Shown here: positions 46,299 to 57,441 of the stretch, in pieces
How the letters are laid out: the number at the start of each line of letters is the position of its first letter
How positions within the stretch are numbered: position 1 is the first letter of the stretch
Origin: Clostridia bacterium
GTDB lineage: Bacteria; Bacillota; Clostridia; Christensenellales; Borkfalkiaceae
Direction: 5' to 3'
Assembly: GCA_028720205.1 (NCBI GenBank)
Contig: JAQYLE010000014.1
Coordinates: forward strand, 39,676 to 103,675
Length of the DNA stretch: 64,000 nucleotides
Position numbers and translations under genes: made by a program
Notes under the pieces: generated by a model
What the model saw: only the letters and a program-made list of their open reading frames with translations
Database searches by the model: none
Told to the model about the DNA's origin: nothing

Positions 46299-46778
46299 TT
46301 ACGTAAACCGCTTTAAAAAAGAAAGATCCAATCTCCAATCCTGCGTTTCGTTGAGCCGTTCGTGCCGCTTCGCCGCGCGGGCAAGCGCCGCGTGAAATTC
46401 CGCCTGCGTACAAACATTCACCTTCATAAAATGTTCCTGCGCTTTTTCCGCGCCCTCTTTCCCCTCGCACAGCGCGGTGCGTTGATAGTGCGCTACGGCG
46501 TGGCAATCATGGCACAGCGCCAATACGTCCTCTAATTTCTGCACGCGCGTCTGCGGGTTGAAACTCCACTTTTCGTGCGCTTCCAGACGGCAGTTCCCCC
46601 TGCCGCATATACTGCACTTATGCCCCGCGCGGGCGTATGCGTCCCGCCGCACGATATCCCACGCCGCCGGCGATAACAAATGCCGCAGATTGTATTTCCA
46701 ACTCTCTTCGGGAATAAATTCAAAATCGAGTTTGTATTCTTTTACTTCCGTTTTTTCCGCCGCCTTCGTCGCTCTCAT
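46299..46778 (-). CDS. HNH-type zinc-binding endonuclease-like protein
   Basis: The 159-residue protein has a beta-beta-alpha-metal (HNH) arrangement: CSICGRGNCRLEAHEKW in the middle and LCHDCHAVAHY near residue 95, giving two CxxC pairs and the histidines. Preceding Trp/Leu-rich residues suit a DNA-binding helix. It is possibly a repair or degradation nuclease. The only ATG start overlaps the mutY 3' end by 59 bases, an unusually long overlap, so translation is coupled to mutY. The role is inferred. Confidence 0.7.
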   Translation of the reverse strand: MRATKAAEKTEVKEYKLDFEFIPEESWKYNLRHLLSPAAWDIVRRDAYARAGHKCSICGRGNCRLEAHEKWSFNPQTRVQKLEDVLALCHDCHAVAHYQRTALCEGKEGAEKAQEHFMKVNVCTQAEFHAALARAAKRHERLNETQDWRLDLSFLKRFT

Positions 46779-48021
46779 TCTTCCGCACTCTCCCGTTTTT
46801 TCTTTTCGCCCTTTTATCTTTCAGTAAATCGATACAGCGGCGAAACGCCGTGGGAAAAGCCGTCTCTCCGATCAGTTGCGAAAATGCGTATTCGTCGAAC
46901 GGAGAAGATTTCGCCCGTACGAAAAACGCCGTTACCTCCCAACGGACGTGCGTAAAAATATGCGTATATTTTTCAACGCTTTCCGCATGCGGCTCCTCCA
47001 CGCCCCAATCTTTTAAAATCTGCTCCGCGCGCGCCGCAATACCGCCGTCCGCGTCTCCGTCCGCGCCGCCTTTTCGCGTCGTTTCGCTCTGCGGAACAAC
47101 CAGCGAGGGAAATTCGTTCATTCCCTTCAATACGCCCGCATCGCGTTTTCTCACCGAATAGCCGCGCGGCGTTTCTATTACGAACGCCCATACGTTTTCC
47201 GCGCGTTTTTCTTTTTTTTCGGGCATAACGGGGTATTCTTCCGTTTTTTTCAATTTTTCCGCGCGGCAAAGCGCGCGAAGCGGACATTTTTCGCAGGAAA
47301 TCACGCGCGGCGTGCAGATCAGAGCGCCTAATTCCATCAGTGCCTGCGTAAAGTCGGAACAGCCTTGCGGCGTATTCGGATAGGCGTTTAAAAGCAACGC
47401 TTTCAGCCGCGCCTTGTACGTTGCGTCGGAAATATCCGTGCCGTCGGCGGCAAGGCGTGAACAAACGCGCAGCACGTTGCCGTCTACGGCGGGAGAAGGC
47501 AGGCCGAACGCAATAGAACGGATCGCGCCCGCCGTATAATCGCCTATTCCCGGCAGGGCGCGCAGACTTTTTTCGTCGGAAGGGAAGTTTCCGCCGTATT
47601 TTTCGCATACGATTTTTGCGGTTTTTTGCATATTCCGCACGCGGGAATAATATCCTAAGCCTTCCCACAGTTTCATCAGTTTTTCCTCGTCGCACGCGGC
47701 AAGGTCGCTTACGGAAGGCAACGCCGATAAAAAGCGCAGATAATACTCCCGCGCCGCCTCAACGCGAGTTTGCTGCAACATGATTTCCGATACCCATACG
47801 CGATAGGGCTCGGGATTATGCCGCCACGGCAGATCGCGCTTGTTTTCGTTAAACCACTTTACGAGCGGCGCCGTAATTTTCTCAAACGGAAAGTTCTCCG
47901 CGCCGCGCGCCGTTATTTCTTCCGCGGCGTATGCGCCGTCCGCGCTTCCCGCCGGGGCGCTTTCCGCCGGGGCGCTTCCCGCCGGGGCGGTTTTCGTCCG
48001 CGCCGTTTTTTCCTTTTCCAT
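46720..48021 (-). CDS. mutY: adenine DNA glycosylase MutY
   Basis: MutY removes A mispaired with 8-oxoguanine. Motifs are DLPWR, EIMLQQTRVEA (catalytic Glu), the helix-hairpin-helix LPGIGDYTAGAIRS with the following Asp in VDGNVLRV, and the 4Fe-4S cysteines in CxxxxxxCxxCxxxxxC spacing (ICTPRVISCEKCPLRALC). The C-terminal domain resembles a MutT/Nudix 8-oxoG recognition fold (VWAFVIETPRGYS). The N-terminus carries an odd Ala/Pro/Gly-rich linker made of a 15-bp tandem repeat. I prefer the ATG at 48021 after AGGTG; 48036 is the alternative. Confidence 0.93.
   Translation of the reverse strand: MEKEKTARTKTAPAGSAPAESAPAGSADGAYAAEEITARGAENFPFEKITAPLVKWFNENKRDLPWRHNPEPYRVWVSEIMLQQTRVEAAREYYLRFLSALPSVSDLAACDEEKLMKLWEGLGYYSRVRNMQKTAKIVCEKYGGNFPSDEKSLRALPGIGDYTAGAIRSIAFGLPSPAVDGNVLRVCSRLAADGTDISDATYKARLKALLLNAYPNTPQGCSDFTQALMELGALICTPRVISCEKCPLRALCRAEKLKKTEEYPVMPEKKEKRAENVWAFVIETPRGYSVRKRDAGVLKGMNEFPSLVVPQSETTRKGGADGDADGGIAARAEQILKDWGVEEPHAESVEKYTHIFTHVRWEVTAFFVRAKSSPFDEYAFSQLIGETAFPTAFRRCIDLLKDKRAKRKNGRVRKNESDEGGGKNGSKRIQTRF
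47944..47988. repeat. three-copy 15-bp tandem repeat inside mutY
   Basis: Units at 47944-47958, 47959-47973 and 47974-47988 differ by one base in the second copy. In the protein they encode a five-residue repeat of the kind APAGS/APAES. The array lies in the flexible N-terminal linker and could vary in copy number without a frameshift. Confidence 0.85.
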
Positions 48022-48120
48022 GCGTGCGCACCTCATATAATAGCCGAAACCTTCTCCCCGCCGTCCGGCCCGGAAGAAGGTTATTCAAATCGTTACGCCA
48101 TATGTTACAACAGCCATGAA

Positions 48121-50979
<2,859 letters not shown>

Positions 50980-51127
50980 TTAATTCTCCTTGCTCCCGCC
51001 GCAATTCGTCCGCTTTGTCGCCGTTTATCCTGTTATATAGTATGTGCGCGGCGTCGCCTTTCTTCCGGCGGCGCCGCGCCGTTCCCGTCTTTTTTTGTCG
51101 ATTTTTAAACGAAAATTTCGCCTACGT

Positions 51128-52195
51128 TCAAGGGCATTTTTCCGCCGCGACGTCCCCTTTTTCTTCCAGTTTCTTCACGTTTTCCCGTTCGATTTTATAC
51201 GGTCTGTCGAAACTGTTGTTTTTAAACGTCGCCTTTTTTACCCCCGCCAGATAAATTCTGTGCTCCTCGTCCTCGGGGTTAAAGAAATGGTTCTCCTTTA
51301 AAACGAGTTTGCCCACCGTTTTTCCGTCCGCCGTTTTGCAGCCGCCTTTTTCGTCCGCGTCGGCCGTAGGAAAGTACGCCACGGAATATTTTTCCTCGTA
51401 GGCGTTTCCGCAACCGTCCGCCACGTTGTTTTCAAACACGATTTTTTTCACGTACGCGGCGCCGTATTCCTTGCAATCACGCGCGCAGAGCGCCGCGCCG
51501 CCCGTCTTTTTGAAGGTGTTGCCCGCCACCACGGCTTTGCCTCCGGCGGCATAATATACGCCTCTGCCCGCGTTGTTTTCCGCATAATTGTTTTTCACGA
51601 TTAAATCGCACCGTCCGCCGCCGCGCACGCCGATAAAATCGCCCGCCGCCCCTGCGGCGCGCGCCACGCAACTTTCCGCTATCGCTTTGCCCTTACAGTT
51701 TTCAAAGCGGAAAAACCCGGCGCAATTTTTTCCGTCGCCCTCTTTTAACAAACATTCCGTTTTTTTCAGCGCGACGTTTTTGCAATTTTCCGCATACACG
51801 CCTGTTCCGCGAAAACGGCGGAAACGCACGTTTTCGAATATGATATTTTCGCTGTCTTTTATATAGGCGGCGTAAACTTCCGCGCCGTTTTCCGCCCCGT
51901 TTTCCGCGCCGTCTTCCGCGATAAAATCGGCCGTCAGGTTTTTTACGCGCACGTTTTTGCACCCGATCAGCACGAACGCCGCCGCGCCGCCGTAAATTTT
52001 CAGCGCCGAACCGCCGCCGTCGATCACTACGTTTTTTCTGTTCGAAAGAAACGCCGCCGCGCTTTTTTCTCCGCCGCACTTTATTCCCGAAAGATCGAAA
52101 GCGTCCGCAGCGTATACGCAGTATTCTCCGCCGTGTTCGAGTACGATTTTACCGCCGTCTTTCATTTCCGAAATCAAATCGCTTAATTCGTTCAT
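51128..52195 (-). CDS. right-handed parallel beta-helix protein
   Basis: The 355-residue protein is built of short turns with regular N/C/A patterns (KNVVIDGGG…, KNVRVKNL…, ENIIFENVRF…, KNVALKKTE…, VFENNVADG), typical of pectate-lyase-like beta helices. It has no signal peptide. A 12-bp tandem repeat (51884-51919) makes a GAEN-like repeat in one turn. Beta-helix proteins near beta-galactosidases can be alpha-galactosidases (GH110) or pectin enzymes, but the catalytic family is not clear and the gene is shorter than GH110. A promoter is at 52311-52340. Confidence 0.7.
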   Translation of the reverse strand: MNELSDLISEMKDGGKIVLEHGGEYCVYAADAFDLSGIKCGGEKSAAAFLSNRKNVVIDGGGSALKIYGGAAAFVLIGCKNVRVKNLTADFIAEDGAENGAENGAEVYAAYIKDSENIIFENVRFRRFRGTGVYAENCKNVALKKTECLLKEGDGKNCAGFFRFENCKGKAIAESCVARAAGAAGDFIGVRGGGRCDLIVKNNYAENNAGRGVYYAAGGKAVVAGNTFKKTGGAALCARDCKEYGAAYVKKIVFENNVADGCGNAYEEKYSVAYFPTADADEKGGCKTADGKTVGKLVLKENHFFNPEDEEHRIYLAGVKKATFKNNSFDRPYKIERENVKKLEEKGDVAAEKCP

Positions 52196-52310
52196 TGTTC
52201 TCCCCGTCGGTTTAAATGAAATTTATAAACGAAAGGTAAACGCAAAGCGCCGTGATTCAAGCGTGTGCAACCGCCGCTTTTCTTATGCGCATTGCGACTT
52301 TTCTTTGATA

Positions 52311-52340
52311 ATGATACCATAATCAACGCCGCTTTGTCAA
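52311..52340 (-). promoter_or_regulatory. promoter of the beta-helix/beta-galactosidase genes
   Basis: Minus strand TTGACA (52340-52335), 18-base spacer, TATCAT (52316-52311). Confidence 0.7.
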
Positions 52341-52406
52341 TCTTTTGCCGCGATTTTTCCCGTTCTTTTCGCCTTTTGTCGCTCTTTTTTACCGCTTTGC
52401 GGCACG

Positions 52407-52445
52407 AAAAACGCCGCGCGGACGAAAATACGTTTGCTCCGCGGC
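52407..52445 (-). terminator. terminator of queT
   Basis: The arms GCCGCGGA (52445-52438 on the minus strand) and TCCGCGCGGC (52422-52413) pair with a small bulge and are followed by GTTTTTC on the minus strand. Confidence 0.6.
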
Positions 52446-52482
52446 ATAATTCCCGAAAGAGCCGTTGATATTCGGGCGGAAA

Positions 52483-53019
52483 TTATTCGAATAACGCCGT
52501 TTTTTTATCGCGGCGGCGCATACAGAACAGCGTGAGCGGCACGCCCACGGCATACACCCAGATCGCTTCGGAAAGCGCCACTTCGCCGGCAATAGAAAAA
52601 TACGCCGCCAAAGTAATCGCGCTTACGCCCCCGCCGTCCGCTAAAAGTACGATAAGCGGCACCGCCGCCGCGTTGAACAGCACGGGGAATATCCCCCCTG
52701 AAATAATTTTAAGCGGCTTGTTTTTAACGAATTTTCCCGTAAAATACGTGCACAGCGCGGCAAGCAACGTGGCGCCCACGCCCACCGTTATATCAAAAAT
52801 CGCAAACGGCGAAAACAGGTTGGATAAAAAACACCCTACGCAAAGCGCCGCAACCGCTTCCGGATACAAGAGCGGCAACATACATAAGCCTTCGGACGGA
52901 CGCACCTGCATGCCGCCGAAAAAAGAAAGAGAGCCGAACGAAACGGTGAATACCACGTATAACGCGGCTATCACCCCCGAACGGCAAAGACGCTTTGCGG
53001 AGAAAATTCCCTTTTTCAT
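52483..53019 (-). CDS. queT: QueT-type queuosine-precursor ECF transporter substrate-binding component
   Basis: QueT is the S-component of an energy-coupling factor transporter for preQ1/queuosine precursors. The 178-residue protein has five to six membrane spans and the family segment RPSEGLCMLPLLYPEAVAAL followed by GCFLSNLF. ECF A/T subunits are encoded elsewhere. A preQ1-I riboswitch candidate (53029-53073) sits directly over its ribosome site, strongly supporting the substrate. Confidence 0.88.
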   Translation of the reverse strand: MKKGIFSAKRLCRSGVIAALYVVFTVSFGSLSFFGGMQVRPSEGLCMLPLLYPEAVAALCVGCFLSNLFSPFAIFDITVGVGATLLAALCTYFTGKFVKNKPLKIISGGIFPVLFNAAAVPLIVLLADGGGVSAITLAAYFSIAGEVALSEAIWVYAVGVPLTLFCMRRRDKKTALFE

Positions 53020-53028
53020 GTTGTTTTA

Positions 53029-53073
53029 CCTCGGTTTTTTTTATTAAGAAAGTGTTTTCCGAAAACCTTTCTT
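53029..53073 (-). promoter_or_regulatory. preQ1-I riboswitch candidate controlling queT
   Basis: Read on the minus strand: stem AGAAAG/CTTTCT (5' end 53072), loop with TCGG and the ACAC-like AAAACAC, then an A-rich linker, then CCGAGG. TCGG in the loop can pair with CCGA in the tail to form the H-type pseudoknot. The tail overlaps the ribosome site GAGG (9 bases before the ATG), so ligand binding should hide it. This is the preQ1-I architecture (short P1, loop-tail pseudoknot, A-rich L3) and fits translational repression of QueT. Confidence 0.75.
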
Positions 53074-53123
53074 TTTATTTTGTTTTTTTCATCGGGCGCA
53101 GCCGCGCCCGGTTTTTTACCGCT

Positions 53124-53753
53124 TCAATCGATTATTTTCCGATCCTTCAACGCGGAAAGAATGCTTGCAAACATAGTCTCGCGACTCTGCCTCCCGTCTA
53201 TCACGACAAAGCGTTTTTTATTCTTTTGCGCCTGTTTTATAAAACCGCGGTACACGCGCCGATGAAATTCCGCGCCGGCAAGTTCCATTCTGTCGTTTTC
53301 GTCGGCGCCGTTCTTGCGCAAAAACGCCTCTTCCGGCGGTAAATCTATTAAAAACGTTACGTCGGGCGTAAACTTTTCGATGGCGTAGGCGTTGATGGAG
53401 GCAACGAATTTGTCGCCCAGTCCTCTCCCTTCCGCCTGATAGGCAAACGACGAATCGAAATATCTGTCGCATAATACGAGTTTACCGCTTTCCAGCGCGG
53501 GCTTTACGGTATCGGCAAGGTGTTGCACGCGCGCCGCAGCGTATAAAAGCGCCTCGCATTCGTCCGTCATTTCGGCGTTTTTCCCGTCTAAAATCACCTC
53601 GCGTATCGCCTCGGAAATTTTTCCGCCGCCCGGTTCGCGCGTAAATACGTAATCCGCGCCCCGATCGTCAAGGTACGCGCAGAGCATCCGCGTCTGCGTG
53701 GTTTTCCCGCACCCGTCGCACCCTTCGAATGTAACGAATTTCCCTTTTGCCAT
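53124..53753 (-). CDS. tmk: thymidylate kinase
   Basis: Tmk phosphorylates dTMP to dTDP. It shows the P-loop FEGCDGCGKTTQ (residues 9-20), REPGGGKISEAIR, the DRYFDSSFAYQ motif and a LID region with RKNGADENDRME. The 209-residue length is normal. It lies 104 bases upstream of queT. Confidence 0.95.
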   Translation of the reverse strand: MAKGKFVTFEGCDGCGKTTQTRMLCAYLDDRGADYVFTREPGGGKISEAIREVILDGKNAEMTDECEALLYAAARVQHLADTVKPALESGKLVLCDRYFDSSFAYQAEGRGLGDKFVASINAYAIEKFTPDVTFLIDLPPEEAFLRKNGADENDRMELAGAEFHRRVYRGFIKQAQKNKKRFVVIDGRQSRETMFASILSALKDRKIID

Positions 53754-53798
53754 AATAAATCCTTTGCCGATACGGCGGTTCGCCTTATCTTTTCCGTT

Positions 53799-54779
53799 TC
53801 AGGCCGCGCGATACGTTTCCACCAGTTTGCAGATCAGCGCGTAATTCTCGTATAATCCGTAGCCGTATTCTTCGCCCAATAAATCCAGAAGTACCAATTG
53901 CATGTTTTCCGCGGTGTAATTCCCGTCGGCGGTTTTATAGCAAATCAGTTCTTTCAAAGCCGACATTCTTTCGTCCGGGCAAAGATTGATGCTGTAATAC
54001 CCCGTGTATTTCACCGTGGATTCGGAAGAAGAGAGATATATATCCGTCTTTTGCAACGCAATGATTCCCTCGCTGAGGTAACCTTTCACCGCCAGATAAT
54101 TTTCGCGATATCCCCGAATCCGCGCCGTTTCGTCCGCAATGCCCTGCGCAATCTGCGCTTCGTTTTTATAACGCTTGTCCTTCTGCGCTTTAATGCGCGT
54201 ACGGAACGCCTCTTCCACTTTTTTCACGTTTAACGTATCCGCATTGCTTATATCGGAATAATAAATTCCCAAAAACGCTTCCGTCCGATCGAAAAACGAA
54301 GATTTGGGGTTGCCTTCCGCTTTTTCGGGCGTAAGAACGCCCGAATATAACCGCGTTATTATATCCTGCAAATAGGTGGGCGTATATTCCTCGCCCTGAT
54401 CGTTTTTATACTTCGCGCCGGAAATTTCCATGGGAGACACGAACGCCGCGTTGCCCTCCTGCACGCCGGAACGCGCTTCCAGCAGCGTATACGCCTGATC
54501 GCCCGCCGCGGTTAAATCGACGACGGAAGTTTCAATCACGTCGTACGAAAATTTTTCGGCAAGCGCCGTTCTCGAACTGATTTTTGCCGAAAATTTATCT
54601 GCGGGCGCCGTACCCATATACGCGTAGACGGTAAACGTCTGCGCGGGATTGAGCCGCGTTGCCGTAGTTGTAAAAATCAGACTCCACAACACAATGCCGG
54701 CAACGACGCAGGCGATAATCTTTATCCAATCATAGGATAGCATCTGCCCCAGTCGTTTTTTGGTAATTCGAGCGTCCAT
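53799..54779 (-). CDS. membrane-anchored extracytoplasmic protein of unknown function
   Basis: Starting at the ATG at 54779 (after AGAGGG) the product has 326 residues. The N-terminus is DARITKKRLGQ followed by one membrane span (residues about 18-40, IIACVVAGIVLWSLIFT). The rest is a soluble extracellular domain with Tyr/Thr/Ala-rich composition and no motif that I know. It precedes tmk by 45 bases. The open frame upstream of the ATG runs into the tandem repeat and is discounted. Confidence 0.7.
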   Translation of the reverse strand: MDARITKKRLGQMLSYDWIKIIACVVAGIVLWSLIFTTTATRLNPAQTFTVYAYMGTAPADKFSAKISSRTALAEKFSYDVIETSVVDLTAAGDQAYTLLEARSGVQEGNAAFVSPMEISGAKYKNDQGEEYTPTYLQDIITRLYSGVLTPEKAEGNPKSSFFDRTEAFLGIYYSDISNADTLNVKKVEEAFRTRIKAQKDKRYKNEAQIAQGIADETARIRGYRENYLAVKGYLSEGIIALQKTDIYLSSSESTVKYTGYYSINLCPDERMSALKELICYKTADGNYTAENMQLVLLDLLGEEYGYGLYENYALICKLVETYRAA

Positions 54780-54815
54780 AAATTTTTCCCTCTTTATAAC
54801 GTGCGGTATAAGCAA

Positions 54816-54946
54816 CTTTAAAGCGATTTTCGTTGCGGATTCGTTCCGCAACTTCGTATCAGGCTACTTCTGAAACGGAAGCCCCTTTAAAGCGATTTTC
54901 GTTGCGGATTCGTTCCGCAACTTCGTATCAGGCAACTTCAGAAACG
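54816..54946. repeat. 69-bp-period tandem duplication of a palindromic intergenic element
   Basis: Two near-identical 62-base copies (54816-54877 and 54885-54946) lie 69 bases apart, differing at only a few positions. Each holds the hairpin GTTGCGGA-TTCGT-TCCGCAAC. A further 110 bases to the lysS stop (54947-55073) contain another hairpin GTTTAC-CGAGC-GTAAAC (55004-55020). No gene is seen here: open frames such as 54833-55018 only restate the repeat. It resembles a REP/ERIC-type dispersed element. Gap 54780-55073. Confidence 0.8.
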
Positions 54947-55073
54947 AAGTTTTTCGCAGGAGTTTTTGCGCAAGACAAGGAGTGCGAGTATTTTCCGACG
55001 GGAGTTTACCGAGCGTAAACGACCGAGGAAAAGCGGAGCAGGACGCAGTATTGCACAAAAAGAACAAGAAAAA

Positions 55074-56594
55074 CTACTTCTTGGGTTTCATTGTGGGAAA
55101 CAAAATCACGTCCCTTATCGTGGGACTGTCCGTCAGGAGCATCACCAGACGATCGACGCCCATGCCGAGTCCGCCCGTGGGGGGCATGCCGTATTCCAGA
55201 GCGTTGATGAAATCTTCGTCCACCCTGGCGGTAGTGTTCCCCGCTTTACGCTTTTCCTCCACCTGTTTTTGCATACGTTTCAATTGGTCGATAGGGTCGT
55301 TGAGTTCGGAAAACGCGTTGCCGTACTCGTGCGCGCAGATGAAGTATTCGAAGCGTTCGGTAAACGCGGGATCGGAAGGTTTACGCTTGGCAAGCGGAGA
55401 GTTTTCCACGGGATAATCGTAAATAATGGTAGGCTGAATCAACTTGTCCTCCACGAAAGTATCGAAGAAGTCGATAAGCACGTAGCCCTTGGTGGAAGTT
55501 TCGCCGTGGGTAAGTTCCACGCCCTTTTCTTTCGCCGCCGCGCGCGCGTCCTCGTCGCTTTTCCAATCGTAGTAGCGCACGCCCGCGTATTTTTCCACCG
55601 CTTCCGCCATGGTAAGGCGCGTCCATTCGCCCATGTGAATCAGCGTGCCCTGATAGGTGATATCCAACGTGCCGCACACGTTTTTCGTCACCGTTTTATA
55701 CATATCTTCGATTAAATCCATCATGCCTTTGTAATCGGTATATGCCTGATACATTTCGATGGTGGTGAATTCGGGGTTGTGAAAGGCGTCCATCCCTTCG
55801 TTTCTGAAAATTCTGCCCACTTCGTACACGCGGTCCATGCCGCCCACGATCAGGCGCTTTAAGAAAAGTTCCGTTTCGATGCGCATGTACATATCCAGAT
55901 CCAACGCGTTGTGATGCGTTTTGAACGGCCGCGCGTCCGCGCCGATTTCCAACGGCAACAATACGGGCGTATCCACCTCCAGATAACCGCGCGAATCGAG
56001 ATACGCGCGCAGTTCTTTTAAAATTTCAGAACGCTGTACAAAAGTTCTTTTCACGTCCTCGTTCATGATTAAATCGAGATGACGCAGGCGGTATTTCATG
56101 TCCTTATCCTGCAAGCCATTGTATTTTTCGGGCAGGGGTAAAAGCGACTTCGTAAGCAACACCAGAGAAGTGACGTGCACCGTCACTTCTCCCGTCTGCG
56201 TTTTGAACACAAAGCCGGAAAAACCGAAAATATCGCCGATGTCGTAATCCTTTTTATAGGCGAGATAATTTTCTTCCCCGATATCCTGACGGGTAACGTA
56301 TATCTGAATATTGCCGCTTTTATCGGCAATGTGCGAAAACGACGCCTTCCCCATAATGCGGCGCGACATCATGCGCCCCGCCATGGAAACGGTTTTGCCT
56401 TCGTATGCTTCGAAGTTCGCCTTTATAGCGGCGCTGTCCGCGTCCACGGGGAATTTAACCTGTTCGTACGGATTTTTTCCCTCGCTTTGCAGTTTTGCAA
56501 GTTTTTCTCGTCTTATCCGCGCCTGTTCGATCAGCGTTTCTTCCGATTGCTCCGCATTTTGCGCCGCGGACGGAGTATTTTTATTCTCTTCCAT
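55074..56594 (-). CDS. lysS: lysyl-tRNA synthetase (class II)
   Basis: LysS charges tRNA-Lys. It has the N-terminal OB-fold anticodon domain (VSMAGRMMSRRIMGKASF) and the class II core: motif 2 VGRIFRNEGMDAFHNPEF and motif 3 GMGVDRLVML. The length, 506 residues, is normal. The greA-lysS order is conserved in Firmicutes, 61 bases apart. No T-box leader is visible. Confidence 0.97.
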   Translation of the reverse strand: MEENKNTPSAAQNAEQSEETLIEQARIRREKLAKLQSEGKNPYEQVKFPVDADSAAIKANFEAYEGKTVSMAGRMMSRRIMGKASFSHIADKSGNIQIYVTRQDIGEENYLAYKKDYDIGDIFGFSGFVFKTQTGEVTVHVTSLVLLTKSLLPLPEKYNGLQDKDMKYRLRHLDLIMNEDVKRTFVQRSEILKELRAYLDSRGYLEVDTPVLLPLEIGADARPFKTHHNALDLDMYMRIETELFLKRLIVGGMDRVYEVGRIFRNEGMDAFHNPEFTTIEMYQAYTDYKGMMDLIEDMYKTVTKNVCGTLDITYQGTLIHMGEWTRLTMAEAVEKYAGVRYYDWKSDEDARAAAKEKGVELTHGETSTKGYVLIDFFDTFVEDKLIQPTIIYDYPVENSPLAKRKPSDPAFTERFEYFICAHEYGNAFSELNDPIDQLKRMQKQVEEKRKAGNTTARVDEDFINALEYGMPPTGGLGMGVDRLVMLLTDSPTIRDVILFPTMKPKK

Positions 56595-56655
56595 AGTCGT
56601 GCGCCCTCTCGCCTTTGTTTTTTATTTGTTTCTTCGCCGACGTTGCCGCGCTTTT

Positions 56656-57141
56656 TTACTTTTGCGCCAGCGTAATCTCTTTTACCACCAGAACGTACGG
56701 TTCCGCGCCGTTTTCGGGCTTTACGGTAACTCTGTCGCCTACTTTCGCGCCGATCAGCGCCGCGCCCACGGGGGATACGTTGGAAATTTTATTGTGCATG
56801 ATATCCGCTTCCGTGCTCCCCGTGATCTCGTACGTATCCTCTTCTTCCAGATCGGGATCGTATACTTTTACCACGTTGCCGATGTTCACCTGACTGGTAT
56901 CGTTGTTTTCCGCTATGATTTCGGCGTTTTTTATTTTGTATTCGAGTTCCTCTATCTCCATCTCGTTGTTGGATTGTTCCGTGCGCGCCGCGTCGTACTC
57001 GGCGTTTTCGGAAAGGTCGCCGTGACTGCGCGCCTCCGCGATTCTCGCCACAATCTCCTTGCGCTTTGCGCCCTGTAAGTATTTGAGCAGTTTTACCGCT
57101 TCGTCGTACCCCTTTTGCGTCATTTGAAATTTCTCTGCCAT
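56656..57141 (-). CDS. greA: transcription elongation factor GreA
   Basis: GreA rescues backtracked RNA polymerase by stimulating transcript cleavage. The N-terminal coiled coil (residues 1-75, with tip acidic residues near 42-46, ENAEYDAAR) and the C-terminal FKBP-like domain (SPVGAALIGAKVGDRVTVK) are typical; length 161. GGGAGG precedes the ATG. Its leader is about 250 bases long (see 57288-57391). Confidence 0.96.
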   Translation of the reverse strand: MAEKFQMTQKGYDEAVKLLKYLQGAKRKEIVARIAEARSHGDLSENAEYDAARTEQSNNEMEIEELEYKIKNAEIIAENNDTSQVNIGNVVKVYDPDLEEEDTYEITGSTEADIMHNKISNVSPVGAALIGAKVGDRVTVKPENGAEPYVLVVKEITLAQK

Positions 57142-57287
57142 TGCCGATTACCTCCCTGTGCTTTCCTGCTTATCGTTTCGTTTTCCCTACGCCGTGCGGC
57201 GTCGATTAAGGTCTACCGAGTGCGGAAAAATTCCGGTTAAGATATATTATCGTATTCGAAAATTATCCGCATATTCGCGTCCGCAGT

Positions 57288-57391
57288 AAAAAAACGGTTT
57301 AATAGCAAAAAAACCGCCCTTTTTCAAGGAACGCAAAAATACAACCGTGACGGCGCGCCTTTACGCGTGAGTCACGGTCTTTATTCGGTTT
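57288..57391 (-). ncRNA. structured leader or small RNA before greA
   Basis: From the consensus promoter at 57398-57426 the transcript would start near 57391. It contains the hairpin ACCGTGAC...GTCACGGT (57344-57378) followed by TGTATTTTT, and a second hairpin CGGTTT...AAACCG (57295-57316) followed by seven T (57294-57288). It may end there as a roughly 100-base RNA, or act as an attenuator leading to greA (ATG 57141). The first hairpin could alternatively be the terminator of the upstream 85-residue gene. I recognise no known RNA family. Confidence 0.45.
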
Positions 57392-57397
57392 TACGAT

Positions 57398-57426
57398 ATT
57401 ATATCTCATTTTTCGGGTTTTGTCAA
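57398..57426 (-). promoter_or_regulatory. perfect promoter of the greA leader
   Basis: Minus strand TTGACA (57426-57421), 17-base spacer, TATAAT (57403-57398). Confidence 0.85.
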
Positions 57427-57441
57427 CCAAAAGCCGCGCCT

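Noticed and set aside
53093..53117. GC-rich hairpin followed by six T on the plus strand between queT and tmk
   Set aside because: The U-run is on the plus strand while tmk and queT are on the minus strand, so it does not end tmk transcripts; no plus gene precedes it.
54833..55018. Plus-strand 61-codon frame with an internal repeat in its product
   Set aside because: It is the tandem 69-bp repeat read as protein; it has no ribosome site or promoter and is explained by the DNA repeat.
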